A DNA stretch of 64,000 bases from Tetranychus cinnabarinus (lineage: Eukaryota; Arthropoda; Arachnida; Trombidiformes; Tetranychidae): positions 19,158,001 through 19,222,000 of the forward strand of contig WHVY01000001.1 of assembly GCA_022266195.1 (NCBI GenBank), written 5' to 3'. Below the pieces are notes generated by a model, which did no database searches, was not told the origin of the DNA, and was given only the letters and a program-made list of their open reading frames with translations. This document shows, piece by piece, positions 35,367 through 48,900 of the stretch. Position 1 is the first letter of the stretch; every line of letters starts with the position of its first letter. The position numbers and the translations under genes were made by a program.

Positions 35367-37871
35367 TTCGATGATGAACCAACCCCAACTTACTTTGTTT
35401 ATTTAACTAACCATTGACTAGAAAGAAATGTGATTTGTTCAACGAGATAGCTGATGATAAGTGAAAATGTTAATAGACTTAAACATTAATTTCCAAAGGC
35501 AAATGACTACAATTAACAATTCAAAAGCAACCTACACGAGGTTTCCTTCAAAAGTAAACAGCCGAAAAATAATTTCTTCGTCTACAGCATTTTTTTGTAT
35601 TGTTTTGGTGAGAGCAGAGCAACAATCAAATGATCAAATCTACACTTCTTAAAGACACTTTCTTAAATTATCTTTATCATACTTTCTCTGTTGTTTTCAA
35701 ATCCTTCAACAATTATCTTCTTACTAATTAGACTTTTCTTCTTTTGTAAACATTGAAAATAGCTATTTTACTTAAGAGAGTTTATTTGAAATTTTTGTCG
35801 AAATTGTGTCAACAATATACACACAGTCAACCAAAATGATTTTGACTACCTTTTATAAATTGCATACACAAACGATATAAACTAAAAATTCATCTTGTTA
35901 AAAAAGTAACATTTAATTTGACTCGATATGAATGTAAATAGATGTTGATAAAGTAATTAAAATTAATTCATCTAGCTTTTTTTGTGAAAATGTGCAATTC
36001 CCAAAAATGAATTTAAAAAAAGGTAATCAAACTCATTTTAATTGGCACGATAAGTTTTACTGTCACAACTCCTCATTTTCATGGATATCGTTTATAATTT
36101 TTATCCTTATATTTGCCCAAAGTTTTAGCAAAGAAATCTCACTTTCATCGTTTTCAATTTTAATAAAAACTCGAGTTATAGTTAATGTAGCATTCATGTT
36201 GAATCAAGGTATTTTTAAATTTATTGATAATAAAAATTTCCCAACTGATTAAAAATTTCAATTTATTTTAATTAAACAATTTTCATTCTAAGTCATCGAT
36301 AAACTCATCAATTTAACATGCATATCTGTCTAATAGACTTGAAAAAACGTTAGTCTAGTGTAATATTAGATTACATATGAAGTATAGAATGTCCGCTAAT
36401 TGGAAGAAAGGATTATTGATTTCTGACACTTTATTTATTTAATAACTGAAAGTCACTAATTATAAATCTTAAATCTATGAATAAATGATTAAATTTTGAC
36501 GATGAAGAGTCTTCTCAAATGCAGCGAATGGAGTCAAATAGCGAAAATTTTAAGAGATTTAAAAAGCTAGTTACACAAATCAACTTAAATATCTGAGAAA
36601 GATCCAAAGAAACATTAGTCAATGACTTGTGAGTTGAAAATAAATAATTGATTATGATATTAGAAATATGATAAATGTTTAATTGGAAGTTGAATTGCTG
36701 GAAAGATTGGCGTTTTGAAATACAGAACTCACCAAAAAATCACCTGAAATTGGGTAAGGTCTGTGAAATCATGTAACAAGCTGTTATAACGTTGATTCAA
36801 TAAGACAAGCTTTTCCACGTAGACGACTCCAAATGTCAGAATAAATGAAACCTGTCGAGAAAGACAACTTCTCTTCTCTTTCTTTCTTATCTTTAATAAT
36901 AATTCTCTGATTGACTTGAAGTCAAGAGTCGATAGGAGGATCCAGATAATGAGTAGAGAATGCATAAAATTATAAATTTTCAACTTTTCCTGTTAATCTA
37001 CCAATGAAATGAAGACAAAACCATGAAAATGAAAACTCATGATTTGCAATATTAAAATAAGACTAAATAAAACCACCAGTAATAACAAAACGAAGCTGGA
37101 CACTTGCAATCAACAATAAACTTACCATTGTACAATCAATGACGGTAATACCTCGTATAAACAATGTTGTACATAATAATTACATTGTTTCATTGATGTA
37201 TGGCTGTTTGTTAACATTTACAACATTGAACTGGTAATCAATTAATCAATTTGGAACAAAAGAAACATCTATTAATTAATTGTAAAATAAATCTCTATAA
37301 AACCGGCGTAATTTTGTTTTGGATACTAATATCAGGTACCGGTATCAAGTCTTGAGCCAATATCTGTATCACTGAAAAGAAAGATAAAAATTTCTCTTAC
37401 CTGATCACTTTCTGCAACTGTTAGCGTTAATGGATGGGTTGGCATTTTGTTGTTGCGGTTTAATTCCGTTTTTTGTAAAATAATTTTTTTAAATTGTGTT
37501 AATTGTGATCTTCTTTTCATTGGTAACTTATTCTGTAAAAACTACTATTTTCACATTGATGATTACTCAGATACATTCCTTACAAACTGCTTTCATCTAT
37601 TCCCGTTGACTATTCTTCATTTGCTTACTGTTTCCTTTTTTTTACATATTTATTTAATTTTTTCTCAATCAAATTGATTTAATTATCTCTTCTATTTTTT
37701 CCCAACTCCATTACTTTACTTTCCGTCAAAGATATTTCTACCTCTCTACACATCGTTACGAATCTTGTTCTCATCTTGATTTCTTTAATTTCTCTACCTC
37801 TTTCTATTTCTATTTTTATTTTTTTTCATTATTCTATTCTTTCAAAAGTAAATTAACTTCAAATCAAATCG
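35367..37871. other. Intergenic; weak minus-strand exon candidates
   Basis: About 2.5 kb. On the minus strand there are exon-like pieces with good splice sites: one ending at the donor at 37126 (RGITVIDCTM), one at 36733-36989 (a hydrophobic stretch, then KKEKRSCLSRQVSFILTFG), and one ending at a donor near 37390 (MPTHPLTLTVAESDQ). I could not join them into one open frame. A chemoreceptor-like or other membrane-protein fragment is possible. Confidence 0.3.
36733..36989 (-). other. Possible membrane-protein exon
   Basis: An 85-codon open stretch between an acceptor (TTAACAG) and a donor (TTG then GTGAGT). It reads as a hydrophobic segment (MHSLLIIWILLSTL), a basic loop and a second hydrophobic segment. 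The next exon candidate to the left meets a stop within a few codons. Not recognised; gustatory-receptor genes have this look, but the match is only compositional. Confidence 0.25.
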
Positions 37872-39762
37872 ATGGCAACAGTTTCAAATGACAATCTTTT
37901 TGAATTATATCTCAATCCAACCTACTTGTTCCCCATAATTGGAGCGCTTATAAGTGGTTTAACAGTTTACCTGTTAGGATTCACCAAAACCAGCTCTACT
38001 CCGCCAACAATTCAATTATTTGCCAATGGTAAGGAGAAGAAGACACCAGTAGTTGCTAAAAAAGACAAGAAACGTGATAAAGATGCTAACTCAAGTGCGA
38101 TCAGCAATACCAGTACAAGTCCTGGTAAATCGAGTAAAATTCAAGCCAATGGTAAGGTGTCCCACGTCAGTAAAGTAACGGCACCTGTTGCATCTACTCC
38201 TGTTGCTGCTAAGAAAGTTAAGAGTAAGTCCGCATCAACGAACAATATTTAAAGACTTATAACGAACCATGAAACTGGTTTAACTATTTTATCTAATTGA
38301 ATGATACAGTTCTGGTTTGGATAATGAGACTCGATCCCCAAACAACCTTTCAACCTTGCAAATACTAGATTGTTTAGTCATCATGCATTGATTGGTTTTA
38401 ACAGACAATTTAAAAGGTTTCCAAAAGAGCTAATTAATTTTTTAAAATTATGGTTCTTTTGCACCAAATTTTGAGACATTTACAGCACTTATTTCATACA
38501 ATGTTCACGTAATAACTTTTTAATGAGCAGAGAATATTACAATATTTTTACATTGTAAATGTTTGTCAGTCGATAATATTTCGTATGTGGCCAGTTAATA
38601 GTATCTATCTAATTTTCTTGAAACATCTGAATACGTGGACTTTCTAGATAAATCATAAGTGATTGTCATTTGAGATAAATTGCTGCAGATTGCTTCGACA
38701 TCTGTTAGTAGCTCTTGATCTTATAATCAATGCTTTCACCTTAAAAAGTGATATCTAAACGATGAAATTTTTTCAAATAGCTTTATTTCTTAATGTTTTA
38801 TCCTTTTATCAATTCTCTATCTTCTTACAAACCAATCTTGATCATTTTTTCCTCAATTCGTGCTTCTTACAAATGCTTAGTTAGCTGATACATGTAATTT
38901 TATGTTGACTAAATATGTAATGATTATTATATGATGAGTGTTTGCTTCTAGATGGTCGGTTTGATTCAACATTGTGTCACGCTACTTATTGTTGGTAAAT
39001 TATCAAGAGAGTTATCATCCTCTAACCAATATCTAGATTAGAATAGGTGACGACGTGGGAATCTTAATTATCATATACTATTCAATTGATTGATTTAGAT
39101 TCAACCAATTTAAAATAAATGTAATTTAACCCAAAGATTTAAATTTTTAATCTCTTTTTTTCATTTATTTCCTAGCTGTCAATGCCGAAAGTCCTGTTAG
39201 CTCTAAAGCAAACTCGAAGGAAAAATCAAAAGAAACTAAAGAAAAGGCTGCATCGAAGACAGCATCCAAGAAAAGCAAGAAGAGTCCTATTGAAAAACAG
39301 AAGGAGAACGATGTTCCAGAAGAAGTTGACCAACAAATGGCTCATGACACCGAGGACGGTGAATGGAGAGTCGTTAATACAGTTGCTCGTAAGCAAAAGC
39401 GAAAGGAAAAAGATGAATCTGACAAGAAGGATTCAAACAAAAAGAGCGATTCGAACAAGAAGAGTGATTCGAGCAAAAAGATCGATTCAAGTAAAAAGAC
39501 TGATTCAAACAAAAAGATTGAATCAATCAAGAATGCTGAGTCTGGCAAAGCAGCTGAGCCTGGTGTAACCAGTGAATCTGTTAAACCCGTTGAATCTAGC
39601 AAAAAGTCGGATCTAAAGAAAAACGATTCTAACAAGAAAAATGATTCAAGCAAAAAGAATGAAATCACCAAGAAGATTGATTCAGGCAAGAAGAACGAAT
39701 CCAACAAAAGAAATGGATCGGTCAAGCAGGATACATCCAAGAAAGATTCAAAGAAACAATAA
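37872..39762 (+). CDS. Lysine-rich tandem-repeat membrane protein
   Basis: Not recognised as a named family. Two exons, 37872-38223 and 39176-39762, joined in phase 1 with good splice sites; 312 residues. An N-terminal membrane segment (about residues 15-37, LFPIIGALISGLTVYLLGF) is followed by a very basic, Ser/Lys-rich tail that should face the cytosol. A single folded-looking patch, DGEWRVVNTVARKQKRKEK, near residue 172 precedes a run of hexapeptides of the form K-K-x-D-S-N/S. The plan (N-terminal anchor, long basic repeat tail, a W patch before a Lys cluster) recalls ER proteins such as metadherin/LYRIC or ribosome-binding proteins, but I see no decisive motif. The intron is about 950 bp. 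Confidence 0.6.
39421..39756 (+). repeat. In-frame 18-bp tandem repeat
   Basis: Eighteen-base units coding K-K-x-D-S-N/S, about 12-15 recognisable copies in two blocks (39421-39530 and 39600-39750), separated by a diverged Glu/Val/Pro-rich piece. Codon choice varies between copies, so the repeat is old enough to have drifted while the amino-acid pattern was kept. The antisense open frame over this array is a by-product of the repeat. Confidence 0.8.
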
Positions 39763-42029
39763 AATTGGATATAAAAAGCCTAATCATATCTATTCAGATG
39801 ATATCTGTTTTAATCTATTAACTCTTTAAAACTCATCTCAGACAAAAAATTTCTCGGGCTTAAGTTGGGCGCAATGGAATACTTGAAAGGACAATAAGGA
39901 AGACTAAAAGACACAAAAGCCAATTATTGCCAAATTATTTTCAAAAAAATTTATTTTCAATCTAATTTTTATAAAATGTTGGTCTTAGAAAAAGTTGATG
40001 AAAACAAAAGACACTCTCTCTCTCCCTAATCATCCATATTCACGCATACCTTTATATTAATATTATTTTAATTGTTGTTACTGTTAACACACACGAAAAA
40101 AAGAGAAATGGATAAAAATATGTGAAAAACGAAAAGAAATTCAATATAATATTGATGGAAATTCAACAAACAACAATTCTGATCATTAGCTTATTGATGC
40201 TACGTTACCTGATACGTGTAGCTGTGTGTGTTTAAACAAAGAAAGCTGAATGCTAAAGTTGACTCATTCATCTTCCAGGTGTTGGTGTTAACAATGTTTT
40301 TGATAACAAAATTATCATACATCTTCATTGCAGAAACAAACACACACATTCAGATCTTAACATAATATGGTACCAATATTCGAATATTTCCAAGCTCAGT
40401 TACATTATTGGATTGGCCAAAGAATTTCATGTTTCCTGAAGCTCATTGTGATGTTTTTAATTACACATGCAATTTGTGATGGTTCTAAAAAATATATAAT
40501 TCTGGAAAAGTGAAATACGGCTCCAATCCTTCTGATTCAGCTGATTTATTTGTAAATATTTTTACTAGCCTTTCGTTTTCCTCTCTTTCTCATCAATCTT
40601 TTACTCTTTCCTTTTCTCATTCTCTATTTTTCTCTCTTAAATCTTTTCAAATGAAATTCTATTCTGTATACACAGCCATTTAAACAATTTATCAACCTCT
40701 CGTTGTCAGAAGTAAATTAACAAATTTAATTATTCTGAACCAAAGGTTTCTTTTTGTTATTCTCATCTAAACGATGAAAGACCTGTTTAAGTTTGATCAG
40801 ATTTTGTTTATTGTCATTTAAATTTGAATCATTATCTTTCAGTTATCGGGATTATTCAACTGAGAATGATTCAAATGTTGTCACACCATGAAAATGTATC
40901 ATCAAAGCTCGCTCTTATTTAATCATTATTCAACATTGAACAGCCTTCGGTATATAAATAAAAGCTTATTAGTTATTAAGCAAATGCATAATACAATAGT
41001 TAATTAAAGCCTTGTGACAATTAAAGTGATAAATATTAATACTGAGATTATAATATGATAATGCTTATTAAAATATCGAGGATATCAATAAAAAGAGAAG
41101 CTTATGTTTGAAAAATGAATAATTAGCTTCTTACAAAGATTTCTGAACGCCAGATAAGAAGACAACTGAAAATTAATTTAATCTTGCTATTAGATCTAAT
41201 TTCTTGAATCTGAGCAGACGATTTAACTCTAGTTTACTTCCCACGAAAAATCAACTGATTCAAAGTCCTTCCGTTGATTGTCAAACTGTTTGAACCGTAT
41301 TTATAGCGTTAGATGTTTAATAACTTACTTTCAATTCATTATTAATAATACTTTGAATAATGATGATTAAATCTTCAAACACACAGGAATCGGTAATGAC
41401 TGTAAAACAATTTTTTTAATGTTAGCAATTATTTTTATTATCACAGTTGATAACTTTTCTGATCAATAAATAACTCTGGCATTTTTCTGTTGATAGAAAC
41501 GCGTGTAGTGAAAATCTGACCATAATTAACCTCTAAAGTTCGGCTGAAACATCCAAAGTATGAAACTGAGATCTCGAATATCTGATTCAATAATTACATA
41601 CTTTAAAAACATTACTTTCTCTTGATCTTGTGATGATAAAGCAAGATGAGTTCAAGTTTCATCGACATAGAAAATGATAAAGCCTTGAAGAATCGGCGTA
41701 AATCAATTGTTATTGTTTCTACTTCTAGATTTAACCATAAAGCTTTATAGCTGGTTCAATTCAATTGTTTTTCTTCATCTCAACTATTAAATCATCGCAA
41801 TTAAATATTATATTATTTTACAATATTAATAAATATCGTTCAGCAATTCAATAATTTTGTCTTAAATGTCAGTGTTTCAAAATTAAAGTTGAAAGTATTG
41901 GGAAAATAATTTGAAAACCTGTTTCTTTTCAATCACCTGGAAAGCCTTCTTCGAAAGTGTAAACATAAACAAACAGTGTAACTTGAATATTTGCTGATCC
42001 TCTTTAATTGTTTTTCTTCAGTATTTCGG
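39763..42029. other. Intergenic gap, no gene seen
   Basis: About 2.3 kb of AT-rich sequence between the lysine-rich repeat gene and PLPBP, both on the plus strand. It holds the 3' UTR of the first and the promoter of the second. CT-rich patches near 40570-40640 are simple-sequence-like. No open frame worth calling. Confidence 0.5.
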
Positions 42030-43244
42030 ATGATTAGAGCAATGGGTGACATTCCAATATCTCTATCAGCGACTCAAGTTCTATCAAAGATCAAACAAGC
42101 TTGTGACAAACGAAAAGAGGTAAATATAATGAATATTTTTGATGTGAATTCAATTTCTGTTTGATATGTGCAAATGTATTTATTCAATGTTTTTTCAAAT
42201 CATTTTTTTCTATTTTCTATTATTACAGGCTTTTAAAAATATCAATGTCAGACTGGTCGCTGTGAGCAAAACCAAGCCTAAAAGTGCCATAATTGAGGCT
42301 TACAACTGTGGCCTTAGATATTTCGGTGAAAACTATGTTAGTTATACCATTAACAGCTGTAGTGTCTCTCCCTCTTAAACCAACATTCAACAAATCAATT
42401 TTCTCTTCGTTTGAATATTTAATTAGGTTAATGAACTTTCTGAAAAAAGTCATGATCCAGAGGTAAGTCAGTTATCAATTCAACCTGATTACATCTAACT
42501 AATTTGTTGAAACATTATAGGTTATCGAGAAGTGTCCTGATATAAAATGGCATTTTATTGGTCGTGTCCAGAAGAAGCAAATTAATAAACTCCTTGGTAT
42601 TTATATGATGCTTGAATTCAGAGCTGCCTTTATATTAATCATATTAATTATCTCCAGCCACAAGGAACTTAAGTATTTGGGAAACAGTTGATAGTCAGGT
42701 TGTTGCCGATCTTGCAAATGGATCATTAGAGCGTAACTTCGCAGGCAAAAAGGTTTCGGTAATGGTTCAAGTTAACACTAGTGACGAACCAAGTAAGTCA
42801 GCTGTAATGTAATCGCAGAGTTCATTTTTTATTAACAGCAAACTAAAACAATTAAATTTTTCATTTCAGACAAGGCTGGAATTGAACCAGAAAACGTTAA
42901 TAATTTAGTGGAGCATATTATCTCTAAATGTCCACATCTCGAATTGGTTGGTCTGATGACAATTGGTTCAATCAATCATAGTCTTGGAGAGGGTTTAAAT
43001 CCAGATTTTGAGCGATTAGAAAAGTGTAAACAAGAAGTCTGCCGAAAATTTGATTTTGATCATGATAAATTTGAACTGAGTATGGGAATGTCCAGTGATT
43101 TTGAAACTGCTGTGAGTATAATTACAAGAAAAACCATCCAAATTTCTGACCGGAATTTCATTTTACCAATTACAGATCTTGATGGGAAGCAGCAATGTGA
43201 GAGTTGGTAGCACAATTTTTGGCCAACGAGAATACAAGAAGTGA
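42030..43244 (+). CDS. PLPBP: Pyridoxal phosphate homeostasis protein
   Basis: PLPBP (PROSC, YggS family), a single-domain TIM-barrel protein that binds pyridoxal 5'-phosphate and buffers it for PLP enzymes; found in cytosol and mitochondria. Seven short exons: 42030-42119, 42229-42336, 42427-42462, 42521-42596, 42658-42792, 42870-43111, 43176-43244; 756 nt, 251 residues, the usual family length. The PLP lysine is in VAVSKTKP near residue 41. Other family marks are RYFGENYVNEL, IKWHFIGRVQKKQINKL, VMVQVNTSDEPNKAGI, LELVGLMTIG, FELSMGMSSDFETA and the end VRVGSTIFGQR. All introns are under 120 bp. The start at 42030 is the first ATG and gives the expected N-terminal helix. Confidence 0.96.
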
Positions 43245-44451
43245 TACTCATCAATGTAGAAAGTAGCAATTAACTTGAAAATTACATGACTGACAATATT
43301 TCTCAATCGATAAACGATAAAGTTCGGTAAAGGATAAACCACTCCATGCTTTCGATTGACTTGTGATTACTTAATTCTCTCTAATCGTTACTTATCAACT
43401 CTTTAGAAATCCTCATGAATAAAGCAAGAGATGAAACGCTTTGATCAAAAATCAAAATCAAATCTTTGATGCTCTTGAATTAATTATCTTTTATTAATTA
43501 AGATTATATACACGTAGCAGAAACTTGGGATCTATTTTTGATTTAAACATGCATTAAATATTTATTTGATTGAAATTCAATGTACAATTAACTTAGCTAA
43601 TTAATAATTTAAAGTAAACCCCAACACATGATTTGCAGATTCAATTCAAGAAAATAATGAAAGTAAGATCAGAGTTCTAAATGTTTGGAAGACATGATTT
43701 TAATAAGTAAATTATGATTGAAATGCGACAAAGTTATTTCAAATTAAAACTAACCTCGAGTTTTTTTATCATAATCTGATAGTTTTATATAATCAATATG
43801 ATTTGCAATAATTATACTTTGTCCTTTACAATAAAATGAACATTAAGTTAGGTAATGTAGTGATTCAGGCGGTGAAAACGTGTCGAGAGACTGTTAATAA
43901 AAAATCATTGGTTGAACATGACGTAGCATAATTATTCCTCAAGGCGCAATTGCTAAGATGATTTATAATGAAAGACATAAGATATGCGGCAAATTTCGTT
44001 TCTAAAGAGACTTTTACAATTAGTTGAAGATAGGCCATTAAACACGGATGTAACCTTTATCATCAACTGCATCGTTGAGCTTGTATCTTTGATCACAGAA
44101 GATCTCGAAAGACATGAGTTTCATAATCAGAAAAAAGCAATCAGCTTTGAATGTGACCATACAACAGGTAAGGTGAATTAATGAGATACTTGTTCATAAA
44201 GAGACACAGTAATTTATGACATAACTTTGTTCGGCAGGTAAAATCAAACAATAATCAAACCATTCAATTAGACCTTGATGAACAGCAGATGCTGATAATC
44301 TGTTACCAATGTTACGATCCTTACAATCTACACAGCATGTTATCGTATTTGAAATGAAATGAGAAATAGATAGCTAAAGCTGATTGCAGAACGGTAAGGC
44401 AAATGCGTGCCTTAACAATTGTCCAAATCAAATTTTTCAAGCATCCAATGA
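43245..44451. other. Convergent gap with one weak frame
   Basis: Between PLPBP (plus) and the FLVCR-type gene (minus). A plus-strand frame at 43984-44181 (FLKRLLQLVEDRPLNTDV and onward) looks helical and ends at a donor-like GTAAGG near 44169. The best downstream acceptor leads to a stop within a few codons, so at most a protein of about 65 residues. I do not recognise it and do not call it a gene. Confidence 0.35.
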
Positions 44452-45985
44452 TTAAGAATTCATATATTCATGACTCTTCAGAGTTGCTTGTCGTCTTTTC
44501 AATTCACCATTGGTGAGAGAGGTAAGAATAAGACCAATAAATAGAATCGCACATAGAATGATATTACAAATTAAATGGCCAAGCCTGTCAACCAGTAATG
44601 TAGATCCAAAAATCATTATAATACCAAAAAACTGGAAAAGAAATAGGTAAAAATTGTTTAGTAAAAAATTGACTTTGAAAATGCTAAAAATAACTTACCT
44701 GCGCTGAGGCATTGAGTAGACTAGCAGAATTTCCCTCTGGTTGAGGATAGGTGATCTCAGCTGCATATTCAAATCCGATAGGAAGGTAACCAGTCATGAA
44801 AAAACCAAGAGGAGCTGAAATTATGTAGACATATAAAATATTGAATTTTAATACCACAGTAAATCCAATCAAACCAATGAACGAAAATAAATAGAGAGCT
44901 AATATTGTTTCCTTGTATCGATGTGTTTTATCCAGGATGAAACCGCTAATCATGGAACCAAATGTACCGACAACTGTAATAATAGCACCTATGTTGCCTG
45001 CATCAGATTCATGACCAGGAAAGGCTGATGAGATCATTTGTTCAAGAATAGTTGAAATTGCATAAAAAATACCAACATTGATTCCATAGCTGAGAGTTAG
45101 CTTTACCATGTTTAAATCTGTGATAAGAGCTTTCAATGATTGCAAATAATACAAATCTTCTTGTAAAAAATTAGCTCGAGCTGCACTGTTGCTGGGAGAT
45201 TTTTTGGGTTTATCTTCAAAAAACAGCACAATGGCTATAAACAATAAACCGGTAAAAACAGCAGTTCCATAGAAGACATAGGCGAGTTGTTTAGATATCT
45301 CATCGATATTAGAAGAGTGCACAATCAAAGGAGGTAGAAAAAAACCAACACAAATTCCAAGTTGATTACCAAAGACTCCAATCGATGTAGCAGTTGACAC
45401 TTCACGTTCCCCGAACCAAACAGCAGCTATACGAGGTGGTAAATTTATTACAAACAGATTACAGGTTGCGACAATGGTTTGACCAATCATTGTAACCCAA
45501 AATCTGTCTGGTTGGACACTTGCACATTTTACGAGGGCCCCCACAAAAGTAAAGAATGACCCAATCAAAACAGTAAAGCGTAAGCCTTTCCGATCAAGTA
45601 ACCAGGAAGCAGGAATTGTACCAGGTACAAAAACAAACATGTAGAGCATTGATGTTAGGTTAACTGATAGATTATCAACCTTATAAAAGGTAGATATTTT
45701 TTGGGTGATGATTGTATATTGTAACCATTGGAATGCATTGGAAGCAGAATATAGACAGAATAGGAACAAAATGATGAACCTTTTTTTGTACAACTCAACT
45801 TTTGACCTATCTTCTAAACCTCTGATTCCTACGGTAAGGCCAGTTCCACTGGTTGGTGAGCTATCTGACGGATGCATCTTGTTAATTACACACGATGTAG
45901 AATCTTCATCACTATTGATAGAGTTATATGATGCTATAATAGAGCTATCATCATTCCAACTAGGTAACACCTCCATTCGCTCCAT
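44452..45985 (-). CDS. FLVCR-type choline/heme transporter
   Basis: Member of the FLVCR1/2 group (SLC49) of the major facilitator superfamily, plasma-membrane or organelle carriers for choline, ethanolamine or heme. Two exons, 44699-45985 and 44452-44631, phase 0; 488 residues. About twelve hydrophobic segments follow a 65-residue polar N-terminus. Family stretches are LFCLYSASNAFQWLQYTII in segment 1, SWLLDRKGLRFT between segments 2 and 3, ACNLFVINLPPRIAAVWFG, EVSTATSIGVFGNQLG, LSYGINVGIFYAISTIL, and GFFMTGYLPIGFEYAAEITY near the C-terminal half, each close to human FLVCR. The name comes from a virus receptor function in cats; here it is an ordinary cellular transporter gene. I cannot decide between the FLVCR1 and FLVCR2 sides; a single ancestral type is likely in arthropods. 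Confidence 0.95.
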
Positions 45986-48900
45986 AATTGTCTCCTTTCT
46001 TTTATTGTTACAATTTTAGTTGATGATCACCTCATACCTCATATGACCACAGTTATGTTAAGTATGATTTTCTGAATTGACCTTTAACTTGGCGGGATGA
46101 TTGTGATTCAATTAGAGATAAATGTTGAATTAGTAGTTCCGCAATAACCTTGCATCACACGATAAATTACAATCTACATCCTTTATTTAATTGATGGTAG
46201 TTGTTAACAATGATCCTTGAAGACTAGATTGGTGCCCAATGGTGATTATCTGTGCGTAGAAATATAAAATGTAGAATGAATTGAAACATCAAGACTAGAA
46301 AAAGGGTAAAGTTGAATTTGGATTCAGCTTGATCTCTTGCAAGAACAACTGTAATGGACTATTGATAAAACCAAAGATCCATGGTGTTAACCATAATATT
46401 ATCGGATAAAACATACCTCGAAAGCTAAAATCACCATTATTAATCATAAATAAACGTTAGAAAAATAATCACAGATGAAATCACTATTTTGATAATTGAG
46501 AACCTTTGCTTCGACACGAACTCCAAAATAAAGGTAAACAACAGTTAGGGCGCGAAAAATGATCGCATTTGAATATTTTTCTGCTGCTTTCAACCTTTGA
46601 ACAAAATTTGGTTATTAAATTGCCAATGCAAATTAGATATTGTTGTTAGATTAATTGCCAATTTTAATTAGCATCACAATCTAAGGCAACTCATCCAAAA
46701 TAATTGAACCTAAACTATAATTTACAAGCCTGCCTAACCCTAGCATAAAATGACCAAACAAATTACAAACAAATTGTATGTAAGTCTTAATTAAACTAAA
46801 ACTTGATTATGAGCCTGAGTATTGACTTAAACAACGAGACTTCAAAGTAATCAGTTTTAATTTTATATATTAATACAATGAATGACAATAAATGACTCGT
46901 CAGATACGCAAACTTGAATAACAATTGGATAAGGAATTATCTCGGGTTTTTGCGGAAACGGAAAGCTGCGTGATCTGTAAAATGTTTGCACATATTTTGG
47001 AGAGTAGATCATCCACACCTTCGAGTAATGTTGTTAATGAAATAAACATTTTTACACCTTAACTAATCGAAAAATGCCAACTCTGGCTGAATGTAATCTT
47101 AAAGCTTACAAGCTTGTTAGATTAGTGTTGAATGTAATGTGGATGTAGTAAGGCTGATTTATCCTTGTATCCGTATCCTTACGAAGTTAGCTGTCATCAA
47201 TAGCTCATTATTTCATCAGCTCTGAAAGGTATCACTTTGAAATACTATCCGATGATTTTTGAGTATTTCATGTGACTTTATAAAAATTTGACCAAAAATA
47301 CGTGAATATTAAAAAGTTATAAAATAAAGACATAAAATGAAGATTCTTAAATTAAACTGGACCTATCCATTAGCAGGATTGAATTCATGAAATTACGCTG
47401 TCAGACTTTAGTTTAAATGATGTATTTCCAGTTTGGTGCATCTCAATGATAACATAAGAGGAAAATTTATTTCATAATTATCAGCTAAGCTGATATTCAC
47501 ATTCATTCATTTAGCTATTCATTTTGTTATCTGATGAAACTAACAATTGAGATTTCTTAATAAAATTATGAATTCTTATGAAGTCTTGGATCTTGAATTT
47601 AAATGCTTGAAAAGATACAGAATCAAATTAACAATGTTTCATGGTAATGAATAGCATATAAGAATATAATTCAAGTGAATTAAAAATTTAGTTATTATGG
47701 ATACTCACGCTACAGAGTTTCATAATGTAACAGAAGTCAATTTTTCAGTGAATCTTACATTATTGTTAATGTTTCAATCACTATTCATTAAAATACTATT
47801 CATTGTCCCAGAAGTTATTGTTAACCTGAAAATGCTTTCATTTCTTTGAACAAAATAAATGCAAAATCTAGACTTCCATCAGAACTCACCGTCTGATGAA
47901 CAAATCTCAATTTTTAACAAGTTTCTATCCTAATCGTACCATTCCAGCTAATCTACCTTTCCTTATAAGTTTAATAAACTAAATGAATAGTGACCTCTAA
48001 ACTCCGATTTCCGTTTCAACCAGAAACCAGATTAATCAGTAGAGAACGGCCATCTTCATGTATCTCATAAAAACTATTAAGCCATTGAAAAAGACATTGA
48101 CTCTGCTCTAAAAAGATCAACGGATAATCCGAAATGCTTGGCTAGCTGCAGACTCTAATTTCAGTGCATTAAGCGTTTTTTCCCTTTAATCACAATTTGC
48201 TTGAGTCCTCAAATTTCAATCATTGTGGTTTTTACGCTGCATACACATTTATCCAGAGACCAGGCTTCCTCTTTGCCATAAAAAAACCAATATTGGCAAT
48301 TAGGTTAGTTAATTGGTGCAACTGTACAGTGTACCGTAGAGTGGATAGAAATGTGCTTACAGTAGGCGGTTATTTCAAATGTAATCTGCACATCTGGATG
48401 AATGGTTTCACCATTAAAGAGGAAAATGAGTTTAGTGCGCAAGGGGAAAGCCTTTTCCCACACTAGGAACTTTTTCACCACCCTGTACTACACCTCTAAT
48501 CAGAAGGGATATCCCCTACGTCACTATTATGACGTCGGGATTATCCCTCAACCTTGAGATGTTTTGAAATTACAAGAAAACAACAACTCTCACTGTTTGC
48601 TCACTTGTCGTCATGGCCTCTTTTGTTTACTCATTTCCTTCTCTCTTCCCTGGCATCATCAAATCAGAAAATCAGTTGAGTGTATTAAATTAATTTTTCA
48701 TTTCTCAAGTTACCTGGCTTCAATTAACACGCTACGTTGTTTGCTACAAGGTTTTTGCTCTTTTCTTTCTTTCACTCTTTCATTCTCTCCCTTTTTCTAT
48801 CTTCTCGTCTTGCTTTGCTTATTATTAACACGTGCTGATCACGCGTTCATCATTCACTGAAAGATAAATTCAAACAACTGAAAAAGTACGTTGTTTACGC

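Noticed and set aside
35992..36252. 86-codon plus-strand hydrophobic frame
   Set aside because: It depends on a GTG start, has no splice support and is what AT-rich sequence often gives by chance.
39342..39740. 132-codon antisense frame rich in Ser, Phe and Leu
   Set aside because: It is the reverse reading of the KKxDSN repeat and has its composition only because of that.
43984..44181. 65-codon helical plus-strand frame
   Set aside because: A donor-like end exists, but the best acceptor leads straight to a stop and no family is recognised.
48197..48860. Two plus-strand frames of 89 and 98 codons
   Set aside because: Neither resembles a protein; the second is the translation of a CT-rich tract.
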